From: Favolaschia claudopus
Lineage: Eukaryota; Basidiomycota; Agaricomycetes; Agaricales; Mycenaceae
Direction of reading: 5' to 3'
DNA: 64,000 bases
NCBI GenBank assembly: GCA_037176885.1
Contig: JAWWNJ010000243.1
Location: 124,001 to 188,000 of the forward strand
The notes beneath the pieces were generated by a model that was given only the letters and a program-made list of their open reading frames with translations, had not been told where the DNA came from and searched no databases. How positions within the stretch are numbered: position 1 is the first letter of the stretch; each line of letters begins with the position of its first letter. The translations under genes were made by a program, and so were the position numbers. Positions 1 to 10,331 of this stretch are shown one piece after another.

Positions 1-318
1 ACAGGAGCGCGCTCAGTCTTTTCGCCTGGAAGATGGTGAGGCTGGGCAATTTTGAAGCGACTAGCACAAACCCCGTGCAGCGCGTAACAACAGATCGTTC
101 TTCAGCGGCGGAAAGTCGCTCAGCGTCGGGAATTGGTGAGGCATTTTTCGAGGATGTGGTGGTAAGAGAGTATGCAAGTAAAAGATGGTAGATTCACGTA
201 GCGGCGTAGACGCGATTTGATACTGTAGTGGTGGGACGCGTCGGTTGTCCGGTAATCTACCCGAATCCGGCTAACTTTTCCCGCAACAGACTCTCTCAAC
301 AACTCTCTCGACACTCTC
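1..318. other. Left-edge region, no gene assigned
   Basis: No reading frame here shows family features. It probably holds the promoter and 5' leader of the SHG1-domain gene that starts at 319, and perhaps the end of a gene lying outside the window. Confidence 0.4.
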
Positions 319-1111
319 ATGCCCATCTCGGAACCCAGAGACCTTGTCGCACAGTCGGTCCCGCGTTTGCCTGTGGGGAACCACCGCCAATATCTTTTGT
401 AGATTCAAAACCTCAGGCGAATTCGATAAACTCCGGCGCCAACTTCTTGCTGATGCTCAACGCTCTGTTCGTTGCTAGAGTCTGCCTTGTGGCTATCTGC
501 TGATGGTGTATACAAGAGCGGCTTCGAAGCTTTTAAGGCACGCGTAGAGGAAATCGCGCGAGAACGCCTCGAGTCGGGGCAAACCGCGTACACCGCTCCG
601 GAATTGCTACATAAGGTAATCTCACTACTCTTCTGGTTCGGTTTCGTCGACTGCAGTTCACACGTACAAGGATTTGATGCAGGAAATAAACCGGTAACTG
701 TCTCTCAATCTAACCCAAAGGTAGGAGAGGTTCATGGACGTGGTATATCTCAGTTTCCCCATCGTCGACCGATTCGCGTCGGATGTACCAATGCTCTCTG
801 ACAACATTCGCGCCTCTCTACAACGTACTTTGCGCGAGGACCGTGGTCAGAAGGACCCGCCTCCAGAAAACGCTGCCCCCTCGCAACCATCTGGCGAATC
901 TGCTCGCCCTTCTCCAAAAGAGGACCCATCCTTGCTTCCTTCCCAAGAACCCGCCCTCGCTCCGCTTGTTCCCCCAGGGCCGTCTTCCGAAGTGCCGGAG
1001 AAGGAAATGGACGTAGATACGCTCGACTCCGCTCCGCTTACGGACCCTCAAGAAACTGTCGCTTCCAGCCCCAAGTCGAGTCCCTTATCCTCACCGCCTG
1101 GTCCCTCTTAG
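319..1111 (+). CDS. SHG1: COMPASS-type SHG1/BOD1-domain protein
   Basis: Predicted small nuclear protein of the SHG1/BOD1 family; in yeast Shg1 is a subunit of the COMPASS (Set1) histone H3K4 methyltransferase. I read five exons: 319-364, 417-466, 517-615, 671-693 and 754-1111, summing to 576 coding bases (191 residues). The domain signature EFDKLRRQLLADAQRS is encoded around 417-466, followed by a helical stretch with EAFKARVEEIARERLES and then by QEIN..FPIVDRFASDV. The C-terminal 90 residues are Pro/Ser/Glu-rich and probably disordered. The 317-base upstream region holds the promoter. The first intron is the least certain: an alternative acceptor at 403 would add an FKTSG segment seen in the family but does not keep frame with an obvious donor. 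Family assignment rests on the EFDKLRR motif and length. Confidence 0.72.
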
Positions 1112-1493
1112 GTTGGCTTACATCTGTATCGAGTTACTGTACAACAATCTTCAATCTTCAATGAAGCATACGTTCGTTAACCTTGCCCCAGTACATTGAA
1201 CAAATCTCGAGATTCTCGTCTACGATATGAGGTACATACAATTTAGATTGTCCGGTAAGGGTACATTCAGTCAATCCTACATTAGTCAAGCTAAAGCCTC
1301 TCAGACGCTCCAAAAAGATATGGAATAAATACATTAACGTATAACGAGCGTCGTGGCAAGAAACGAGGGGAAGTAGATAGCGCATGAAGTCTCCGGGCAA
1401 CCTCTTACTCGTTGTGAATCAACTGAATCGACTTCTCGGATCGTGGGCTGATGGAACATTGAAAGGGTACTGGGTGGCTATCAACGAATGAAG
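1112..1493. other. Convergent intergenic region
   Basis: Lies between the 3' ends of the SHG1-domain gene (plus) and the P450 gene (minus). It is AT-richer than its neighbours, and I see no conserved coding frame. It probably holds the two 3' UTRs. Confidence 0.45.
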
Positions 1494-3688
1494 TCAGTTC
1501 AGCTTCGCATACGGAAGACTCGACGCTACTAGCCTGATCGTGCCTCTCGTGTTTTCGTGGACGGGAACAATAACCTTGCCATTTTCAACTAACTTGGAGA
1601 CGTTGAATACGGACAGGGTCATAACGGCTGTGATGAACAGGTAGGCGTCCGCGAGATGCATGCCTAGCAATAAGAACGATGAACATCGAATCAAATGCTA
1701 ACCATGAGTGAATACATGCCTGGGCAGATTCTGAACAAGATAGAAGAGATTATTGCGCTGATAGTGAGGAGCTTGTTAACGTACCGTCGCCCAAATCCCC
1801 AACAAAAGCTACGCGGGTCTGCTTCAGCCGATTTATCCTTGGTTGCGATGAAACGATCCGGATTAAACTTCATCGGGTCCGTGTAAACACGGGCATCATG
1901 CGTCATGCGATGGATGTTGGTGAGGAGAAGAGCACCCTTTGGGATGAAGTGCCCCTCGTAGACATCGTCTTGCATAGCTCGATGCAGAACGCCTAAACCG
2001 AGATATTGGTGCATACCAAAAAAAAGAAAGGGCGCCGTAAGGCTTACCGGTGGGTACGGCAGAGTGCCAACGAAGAACCTATACGCCGATAAATCGATAG
2101 TACAATTTTACCACGAGAGAAGTACCTCTTTGACCAAAGCGTCGACGTAGGGTAAGGCGTCTCGGTCCGAAAACGTTGGTAGTCTGTCGCCGCCGATAAC
2201 TGCGTCAATTTCAGCCTGGGCCTTCGCCTGGGCTTCGGGATAGAGGGTCATCGCCAAAAAGAAAGACGACACCGACGAGACTGTCTGAAATAGAACGGAA
2301 TTGAAATTCTATTGACCCTCGAGAAGGAACGAAAACGTACCGAGTCGGAGCCAGCTGATACAAGCCAGTTAATGAGCTTCAAATCGTAAGATTAGAGAGA
2401 GTGTCGATACTGACCGCTGTAGAGCGACGCTGAGGACCACTTGATATCAAACTCCTCCTCGGCCGTTAGACTCTTTGCTTCAAGGAGAGTGGAAGTAAAA
2501 GAGACGGGTGCCGTTCCAGCAACCTATATACGTGATCAATCACTGGAAAAAAAATGCCTGCGAGGCGAACGGGGCGAAGCAAATTCACCATTTGGTGCTT
2601 GACAAAGTTGAAAGGTTGTTCGACAAGTTGGTTGAGGGTCGCGGCCCAGGCGTCCGCCGTTCTACGCCACCCAGTGAATGGAAGCCATTTCGGGACATAA
2701 CGTACTGCAACCATAGTCAATTAAGGAACTCTGAGGCACGAAAGACCGCAGCGTACAAGAAGGAATCAGATCGACTATGAATCCACCCGGAGCTGTAGAA
2801 AGCGAGAACTGCTCAACAGCCTGTTCAGCAAGACTGACGAATGGATCATCGGTTTCTTTGACTTCGTAGCCATGTGAGATTCGTAGGATAATCGCGCCGG
2901 CGGTCCTGTTCACTGTCAACTGGACGGCCAAGTTAGGTACGGTGATGCTTACTTGCGAATGTGCTGAGGAAGGTCCCCGGGTTTGGCCAATACACGTCGC
3001 AAAAACCGTTTTGTTTCCTGTTCTTGTACGGGCAAGAAAAGCTTGATCGCGGAGCGGCTGCCGATGATATTGTGGAAGAGACGACGGTACTGCTCAAAAG
3101 AAACACGAATCAGAATCTTCTGCGTAAAGAAAGGATGTCGAGAACGAACGCGACGGAATCGATCGCCGTATGGGAGCAAAACTAGAGAAGTTGAGCGTGC
3201 AGAGTGCGAAGCCAGAGTCTGCCACATACCAAGAGTATTTTTCCAGCCAACCAACTCGCCGCCTAGTGAATTTCGGCTGTTAGCTCAACAAAACGCAGAG
3301 GGAACGAAAGTACCCATGGTGCACACTGGGCGGTCGGAATAAATGGCGCTGCGCTTGTCCAAGAGGTCGACAGCCACTTTGGCCGAGCCGATGATGATCA
3401 TAGTTTGCCCAAGAACAGTCGCGCTGCAGATGTCGCCTAGGAGAGAAACGAAATGAACCGAGTGCTGGACGCCACTTAGCCAATCGGCATACCCCAGGTA
3501 TCAGTCCATTGCGAAAATGTTTTCCACTCCTGGTCAGACGGCATGTCGAATACATTTCCAATGAGAGGCAAGCCTTTGGGTCCAGGTGGTAAAGCATAAG
3601 GGTTTTGTCGCGACGTCCAAAGACGTTTTATGAGGAGTAGAATGCAGAGAACAGCGCAGATATCCAGCCAGAGGAGTAAAGAAAGCAT
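1494..3688 (-). CDS. Cytochrome P450 monooxygenase (OrdA-like)
   Basis: Membrane-anchored microsomal P450 that would insert one oxygen atom from O2 into an organic substrate using NADPH-P450 reductase; the substrate is unknown. The N-terminus at 3688 has a hydrophobic anchor ([20 protein letters not shown]) and then the proline hinge [13 protein letters not shown]. Middle exons encode the C-helix region, [10 protein letters not shown], and [16 protein letters not shown]. Later exons carry the ExxR helix (VKEVLLWYPPVP), the PERF-like FNPDRFI (about 1860) and the haem loop [12 protein letters not shown], which is split by an intron at about 1745-1800 so that the haem-ligand cysteine lies in the next exon. 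The exon order matches Agaricomycete P450s called O-methylsterigmatocystin-oxidoreductase-like. At least seven introns are present. The gene looks intact but exact internal splice sites were not all fixed. Confidence 0.85.
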
Positions 3689-4464
3689 AGTACTGAAGGA
3701 AGAGATTCAGGCGCCGAGAATAAAGAGAGTGAGGGTCGCAAATGATATCGAGACACGAAGGAGTCGAGAAATGAAGCTGTTTTATTGCCGGCGCGAAATA
3801 CCGGGTTTTCATGATGCTTAGCCTGCGCCGGTCATTGCTTCTTCGCAAAAACGTTTCAACTGAAAGAAGGCCGAGGGAATCGCCACACGCGGACGGACAG
3901 CGAATCCAGATCTAGAAAAGGTGTTACGAAAGTCGACACCTATTGGTGCCACCAAGGTTGCGGAAAATATCCGCTTCGACCAGCTTAGACTACAATTGGA
4001 GTAGGAGTACCAGATCCAGGGCTCTCTAGTAGTTCCAGTACAATCCAGGGTGGTTTGTTCGGACATTGAATAGCAAGCAGTACCTGACAGAACAAGTTCG
4101 CTTCCGGAACACAGAATGTAGCTTCAAATTCGAGAAAGGTCGACCGAGAACATGTCTGATTGGACACTGGCAGCGACGGCAGGAGGTAATATTTTTTCGC
4201 AATGGGATGTGCGGCATTTGGCGGGCACGTTGGAATACTCGACGCGAGGCCTTTGCGGTAACTTTGCGAGAGTGGAAACTGATTCAAGAGTGGAAGTTCA
4301 AAAGCAGCCGCTTTCGGCAAAACTGTATACAAATACATTTTATGGCTGATGTCCATTTGCCGCCATGCCTCTTTTTACACCCAATCCAATCCTTCCAAGG
4401 CTACTACATCCTCGACGACATTTACAACTCAAGAGAGAGAGAAAAAACAACACTTTGGGGGACT
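3689..4464. other. Intergenic region between P450 and DUF6534 genes
   Basis: About 780 bases with overlapping short frames on both strands (3985-4356 minus, 4066-4524 plus) but no recognisable domain or clean splice pattern. It should include the P450 promoter and the 3' UTR of the DUF6534 gene. Confidence 0.4.
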
Positions 4465-6557
4465 CTAGGTGATCACGGAAATTTCTTCCTGGGAATTATG
4501 CGACGACTTCTGCAAGCATCATAGGAAGGCGGATGACCGGGTGCATGGCAAAGTTTACGTACCTCCGAATCCCGCTCAACTTCGACGGTCTCTTGCTTCT
4601 CTATTTTGATCGAGATGGTTTGCCGCTTTGAGGAGTCATGAGGTTAGTGCTATCTGAGGTGGAATGATAATTACCGTCTTGGAACTCATATTGCGCGCTT
4701 TTGAAAAACTCTGCAGTGAGAAGGTCACATCTTCAGGATCATCTGTTATCGCTCGGATGTCCTGAGCAGCCGATGGAAGCTATGAACAAAGTGGGAGGGA
4801 TCGCAAAGGCCTAACAGACCTTTCTGGCATTCAGAGTGCTAAAATTGGAATGAATCAGAGCTACGCCAAGGCAAGTGGATTCGGATACGAACGCGAGGAC
4901 TGAGTTGAAGTACAGCCGACCGAGACTGACTGAAATGGGGAAACAAAAAAAATGAGGCCTGATTGTACACCGAAAGACGACGGCTTACAATAGAAGACGA
5001 CATAGATCAGGGTTTGAGGCCATGTAAGAATCTAGCACGCATGAGATGCATCGAACGAGATAAGAAACGCAATTACCCACCGAAACAAGAGAGGCGATTG
5101 CGCAGACACTGGTCAAAAAGCCTGTCGAAACGGAAAATTGGATCTCAATGCATACTTAGCTTGCAACTCATACTCGTGTGGCTCATAACCTACAAGCTTG
5201 GTGATCATAGTATCCGATCTCGGGTCCTTTGTGAGCTCAGCGAACCAGGTGTATCCTGGAAATGCTCACCTCTTGAACCCAGTCCGAGATCGACGCAGAT
5301 AATATACGAGAATCGTCGTAATTACTGTATCCGAGACGGCTCCGATGATATTGACGGCCATAGATAAGCCCTGGAAGAATGATCAGAGGAAGAGTCGCGA
5401 CTAGTGAACTTGGCACCACCTTCAATTCGCGCAGTTCGGCCCATGTTTGGAAGCTCAATCTGATACCAAGTTAGCGGGGGGCGGCATCGAAGATGCTACG
5501 AAAGCTCACGACTTGATCGTAAAGACTAGTAGGAGAACGAAAGCACATTGAGCAAGACGCCAAGCTTCGATTGATGAATCATATTACCAACGGAGCATCC
5601 TTGAACATGGTGAGATGGCATGCGATGAAAGCTGGGATTTCGACGTACCGAATTCAGCCAATACGAGCGAACTCTGAACGATGTTTAGAACCACGAAGAG
5701 CAGCGGAATGCAATGGCGTACCGCGACCAAAGTAAGGATGATGTTTCCATTGCTCACTAAAACCGTTTAGTAGGCAAGACTATAGTTCTGAGTACAGCTC
5801 ACATCTCCAGACTCGCATCATCAGAAAACTCTGAACGATCAAGCCGATGAAGCCCTTATTATAGTTGTGGATAGAATGAACCAAGTATTCGATATATATT
5901 GTTACTTACATTGAACAGAACCTCAAGCTGAGCGCTTCCGTCAGAGGGGGAACACTCCGAGGGTGATCACATACGAGGATACTCCTACATGAAAAGGTAA
6001 AGAGTGAAAGCGACCTCATATTAAACGAGGCATACCACACGAGACGGGGGAGAGCGTCGGGGTTGCCATAGTTTGAGATAACGTACCAATAGACTTTGGA
6101 AAGTTGCAGTAAGTAGAGCGCTATGCCGCCTGACGTTGTACGAACCAGTATGTGATATCAGCGCCTAGAAAGAGTTGGACGAGTACAGTACGCGAGGTGG
6201 GTTCGACGCACCTGGTGAACGGTGTCACAGACGAAGACACCGCCGACCAATGTTTTGATATACCTGACAAAAATTGGCGTCCATGAACAGCAATGATCAA
6301 CCAAAAATCCTACCATTTGTCCGTCGATCCATAACGATTGAAGTAATACAAAGTCTGTACACAGGACACTTGCGCATTTTATCAAGATCAAATGAACGCG
6401 GCGACAAGGGGACCTTGAAACCTACCTCCGTACAACCTGGAAGTCGGGCAAACAGTTCAAGCACTGAACTGAGGACTGATAAATTAACCCACCCAGCCGC
6501 AAATAAGCAACCAAGCAGCAGAGAGCCCATAGTATTGTCGAGGCCCACCATGACCAT
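4465..6557 (-). CDS. DUF6534 multi-pass membrane protein
   Basis: Member of the large Agaricomycete DUF6534 family of seven-helix membrane proteins; function unknown. Translation starts at 6557 (a second Met lies two codons on) with LDNTMGSLLLGCLFAAG. After short introns the diagnostic blocks follow in order: YGVSCVQTLYYFNRYGSTDKW-like text around 6300-6370, FVCDTVHQ (about 6230), YWYVISNYGNP (about 6060-6090), VQSFLMMRVWR (about 5810-5840), NIILTLVAVRH and a helix at 5640-5750, SDTMITKLV (about 5190-5215), and LYFNSVLA joined by an intron to TLNARK at about 4830. The hydrophilic tail ends at 4465-4467 if the last intron (about 4510-4560) is spliced; reading through it would stop at 4473. About ten introns. 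No catalytic residues are known for this family. Confidence 0.82.
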
Positions 6558-7423
6558 CCAGAGGATTCAGCACTGAGCAGAAGGTGACAGGGATGACCTG
6601 TAATCAGTATTTGGGATGAGGCGATTTAAGACTCGTAGGTTCAAACGAAGCGGCTTATTAGCACTCATGGGTAACGGCAAAGAAGGTCGATGTATCTTTG
6701 TGTACCTTGTGGCAGCTCGCCACCTTCTGCCTGCTAAACTGTAGGAAATCTAGAATTTTGGACGCAGGGTGGGTTTTGATGCAACGTAAATTCTCGAAGG
6801 AACCTTTGTCAAATCCTCTAAACCTCGCCGTCGACCATGACTGCATAAGTTCCCTGTTTTTCTTTCTGCAGAAATGCGGATGTATAACCGCCATGGTCGT
6901 CGGTTCGTGGTTCGGCGTAATCAGCGGGAAGAACGGTTGTAGGATAATATCCGCAGCCGAGAGCCCAGCGTCTTGCGCATTCATCGCCATTAGCGCTACC
7001 GTTCAGAACCGAATCGCGCTCGAAGAGCACAGTTGACGAACTAGCAAGATGAACAGAATTCCGGAGCTCTTGTATTGAATCAGAGTGGTTCAACCGAAGC
7101 AGGCGCTTTCTCTTCGTCGATTACTGGCAACTATTGCATCCTGTCCATCGACTCTGGCCTCTCTCGCCCCGGGGACTGGTTTCGACGTCGACGCCGCAAC
7201 TTGAAGATTGCATCATCATGCTGAGAGTCGCTTGGTTCAATGGTTGCCATCACTTTGTCACCGTGATTTTGCGCATGGACCTTTCGTCGATCATTCGTTC
7301 GCCGGCGTCACTTCTCTTTCTCGACCACCACCACCCAACCACCACCACTCTGCGAGGGGCGCGTGCAGCTTGAAGCTGGTTTTCCTGTAAATTCTACCAC
7401 CACATTCTTTTTGTTTCTTCGCA
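6558..7423. other. Divergent intergenic region
   Basis: Lies between the 5' ends of the DUF6534 gene (minus) and the seven-helix protein gene (plus). Frames of 91 residues (minus, 6818-7093) and 112 residues (plus, 6698-7036) overlap each other. Neither shows a domain, signal peptide or membrane segment that I trust. Likely holds two promoters. Confidence 0.4.
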
Positions 7424-9049
7424 ATGACTTCAGTGATGTCCCTCGGCAAGTCCCTCCAATCGGTTCCATACATTGAAAGTTTAACTGTAACGCGTTTACC
7501 TTTGCAGATGGGCCGCCCTCGGTTTCCGACCGGGTTAATATTGTTCATGGAACGCAAAGTCAGAACGAGCAACAAACTACTTTTCGATTCGAAGGAATAT
7601 GTCGCTAATCCCATCCCAGACGAACTGATCTTGTTCTTGGTTCTGAATATGTGGCCTTCTCATTTCGGACTCCCGATCCTCTTGGCTCTTATTTTGTCAA
7701 AAAGAGTTCACCGGCATCCGACCTTTGTAAACCTTTGCATTGGATTTATCATTATTGGCATGTGAGTCTCTATGCCTCCCCGCCCGAGTTACTCTTTCCT
7801 TACGTGCTATGTAACCCAGTTCTTCGAGTGTTCTGTGCGTCTATGTCTACACCTGTCCTCTCTTTGTTTGAACCTCTACCAGTGTGTATGCCGGAAAAAC
7901 AACGGGGCCAGAACCGTCGGAAGGGTTATGCTTGTTCCAGGCATCCATGCTATATGGTGTCCCAGCTTTGTAGGTTTGAATATCGGTCCCTTGAATGAAG
8001 ACTGACGTCGAATGCAGCGCGTCGCTCCTGGCTCTGATGCTCGTATTGCAAGTGAGCAGTTTCTGAAACCCACTGTTTGCCATGTTTAATCATATCGACA
8101 GATGTTTTTAACCGTTCGGGCTACGGTTTACAAGCAGACGACGCAAGGGCCTGCGGCGCAGACCCTGCGCTTGTGGGCTGTATGGATAACAATGAATAAT
8201 TCTATTACTGGAACTTACAAACTCGAACAGATGTTAGCGGCTCCATACGTTGCCCTTTTGATCAGCATCATCGCTACTGTCGTCGTGAGTTTGTTCGAAT
8301 CTGTTGTTGTGGCTGAAGCTCCTTCATCCTAATTATGCTTCGCAGATTGGAGCTACTGACCTTGACAAGGTGTCCCGAAATCGTCGGTTTTTCTACTGTT
8401 CAGTCGACTCGAATCCCTTGTAAGGCCTCTACAACCACCCCAATTTCGCCGCTGACAAAGTTTCCAAGGTCTTCAACTATCACCATATTCGCCGCCGGAT
8501 TCTTGCTTGCGACCGTTGTTCTCGAAAGTAAGTGCAGCAGTTCTCGGCCTGTGGATCAAGTTCTCATCAAATTATAGTCTGGACGCTCGTAATGCTCTAC
8601 AAAAACTACATGGTCGTGAAGAAACCAGGAAACAGGCGTCAAGTCGCCCTCGAGCTCAATCTCCCCATTCGCGTCATGGCATTTGGTCTATACGTGATCG
8701 TAGCGATGAGGTGCGTCGCAACGACCTTGGCAGTCTTTACCCGGCTCTCAATCTCACCCACTGTCCAGCTTAAGCCTTTTGAGTGTGCGTGCACCTGAAA
8801 GTCCAATCCCAGATCTTGTGATTGCCAGTGGTGAGTTACTGCCGCTACACATGGCGGCGCTCTCCGTTCACACAGGAATGTTCTATAGCTGCGACGTTCG
8901 TCATTTTAATATTTGGATCGCAACCAGATATCTTCCGCGCACTCTGTTTCTGGCGGCGACGGGATGCAAGTGGGCCGTTCAATCAGATTGGGTCAACCTC
9001 GAGTACGAAAGGTTTAACCTCGAGTACGAGTACCAAGGAACAGCCCTAG
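7424..9049 (+). CDS. Orphan seven-helix fungal membrane protein
   Basis: Predicted polytopic membrane protein of an Agaricomycete-expanded family with receptor-like topology; ligand and function unknown. Conserved blocks, reconstructed through short introns, are DELILFLVLNMWPSHFGLP, HPTFVNLCIGFIIIG, SSSVLVYAGKTTGPEPSEG, LFQASMLYGVPA, LRLWA-MLAAPYVALL, KVSRNRRFFYCSVDS, FLLATVVLE-IWTLVMLYKN, LNLPIRVMAFGLYV, RAPESPIPDLVIAS and FVILIFGSQPDIFRALCFWR. The C-terminal tail is Ser/Thr-rich and ends at 9049. Nine or so introns, including a 15-base exon at 7820-7834. The start is uncertain: 7424 is the first in-frame ATG, but 7508 and 7548 are also possible because the family usually begins close to the first helix. 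I infer seven helices from the hydrophobic blocks. Confidence 0.75.
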
Positions 9050-9337
9050 ATTCGTCCGTGTCCCTGCAACCAGAAAGTATAACTACCTTTGTATACCACC
9101 TATTTATCAAATGTAAGTTAATTGCGCCGGAGGGAAGGAGAGTGAATGCTGCCCATTTAAGTTGCGAGCGGTCGCATTTTGGTAACGGCTTTACCGAATT
9201 CGGCTTTGTTAGAAGCTGTTGCCCAACACAGACAAATTCTGTTTTCTGGTGCTTCTGAATCTTGACGCGTCTGGTTCTCGGAATGGCTGTGTGTGCTGCC
9301 TCTCGGTTTCTGCCTTCGAAAATAACTCAGTACTCAA

Positions 9338-10145
9338 ATGCACAGAGCCGTTGTTCCTCTTTATTACGCGCCGCGACGCGCCCAAATTTTGTCGTCGGGT
9401 AAGGCCTCAATTCAGTGCAAGACAAGACCGTCATGCTTTTCTGTGTACCAGTTCTTCAAGGAACCCAATATCCTCGAGGTGGCTAGCAACCGCCACCGAG
9501 CCCGCACCCAAATCCACCCCCTCTCCTCCACCCGGCGGTAAAGCCTCCGCATCCGCCGCTGCATCATCCAAGGACGCAACAATCTCCCGGCTGGTCGACG
9601 ACATCTCCGGCCTAACGCTGTTGCAGGCTGCGGACCTTGTTACGCTTCTTAAGGTCAGTTGACTTGCGCGTCTGCACGAGAGAATTGGTTTGAAGTGGGC
9701 GGGGATTTGGTTTATAGACGCGGTTGAATATTCAAGAGATTGCGATGCCGACGGCGGCGGCTGCACCTGCAGCAGCAGCTGCCCCGGTTGAGGAGGTCGA
9801 AGCGGTGAGTAGCCGTCTATGCCGGCGGCCCAGGTGCTCATGCAGCGCCATAGGCCAAGCCCAAAGAAAAGACCGTATTTAACGTGCAACTCGAATCTTT
9901 CGACGCCGGAGCCAAACCGAAAATCATTCGCGAGGTCAAAGCTCTAGTCCCCAACCTCACGCTGATAGACGTGCGTTCCCCCGTCTTCTATCCGTCTCAC
10001 AGCGCACATAACGTTTCCGTTTCCGCAGGCCAAGAAATTCGTCGAGTCCGTACCGAAGACCTTGAAGGAGAACCTACCCAAAGAAGAAGCAGAGAAACTA
10101 AAAGCCACTTTCGAGGCTCTCGGCGCCGTCATCAAGTTGGATTAA
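9338..10145 (+). CDS. MRPL12: Mitochondrial large-subunit ribosomal protein bL12m
   Basis: Mitochondrial counterpart of bacterial L7/L12, forming the ribosomal stalk that recruits translation factors. Exon 1 begins at 9338 with an Arg-rich, acid-poor presequence (MHRAVVPLYYAPRRAQIL). After an intron come ATATEPAPKSTPS, the N-terminal dimerisation segment (LVDDISGLTLLQAADLVTLLK) and an Ala-rich hinge (9740-9803). The C-terminal domain is KEKTVFNVQLESF, KPKIIREVKAL, a short intron at about 9970-10028, then AKKFVESVPKTLKENLPKEEAEKL and a terminal GAVIKLD. Stop at 10143-10145. The donor at 9399 is strong; acceptor 9486 keeps frame, while other choices near 9451 would need a weaker donor. Convergent with NOT3/5, 186 bases apart. 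Confidence 0.92.
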
Positions 10146-10331
10146 CAAGCTTGATTAATTGTTGGTTTGCCATATCCAATTGACTGGCGAGAATAGAGTA
10201 CAATAGGGATAGGGATTGTGGATTAGTTATAAACAAAACAGTCCTCCGCGTCCGTCCAGCAGCTCCTCATCCATCCTCCTGCAGTGATTATGGTTAGTAC
10301 GAGATAGATTGTTGGAGGCGAACTCGGTCAT

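Noticed and set aside
6658..7093. Possible extra gene between DUF6534 and the seven-helix protein
   Set aside because: The two opposing frames have no conserved text, and I could not connect either to more exons.
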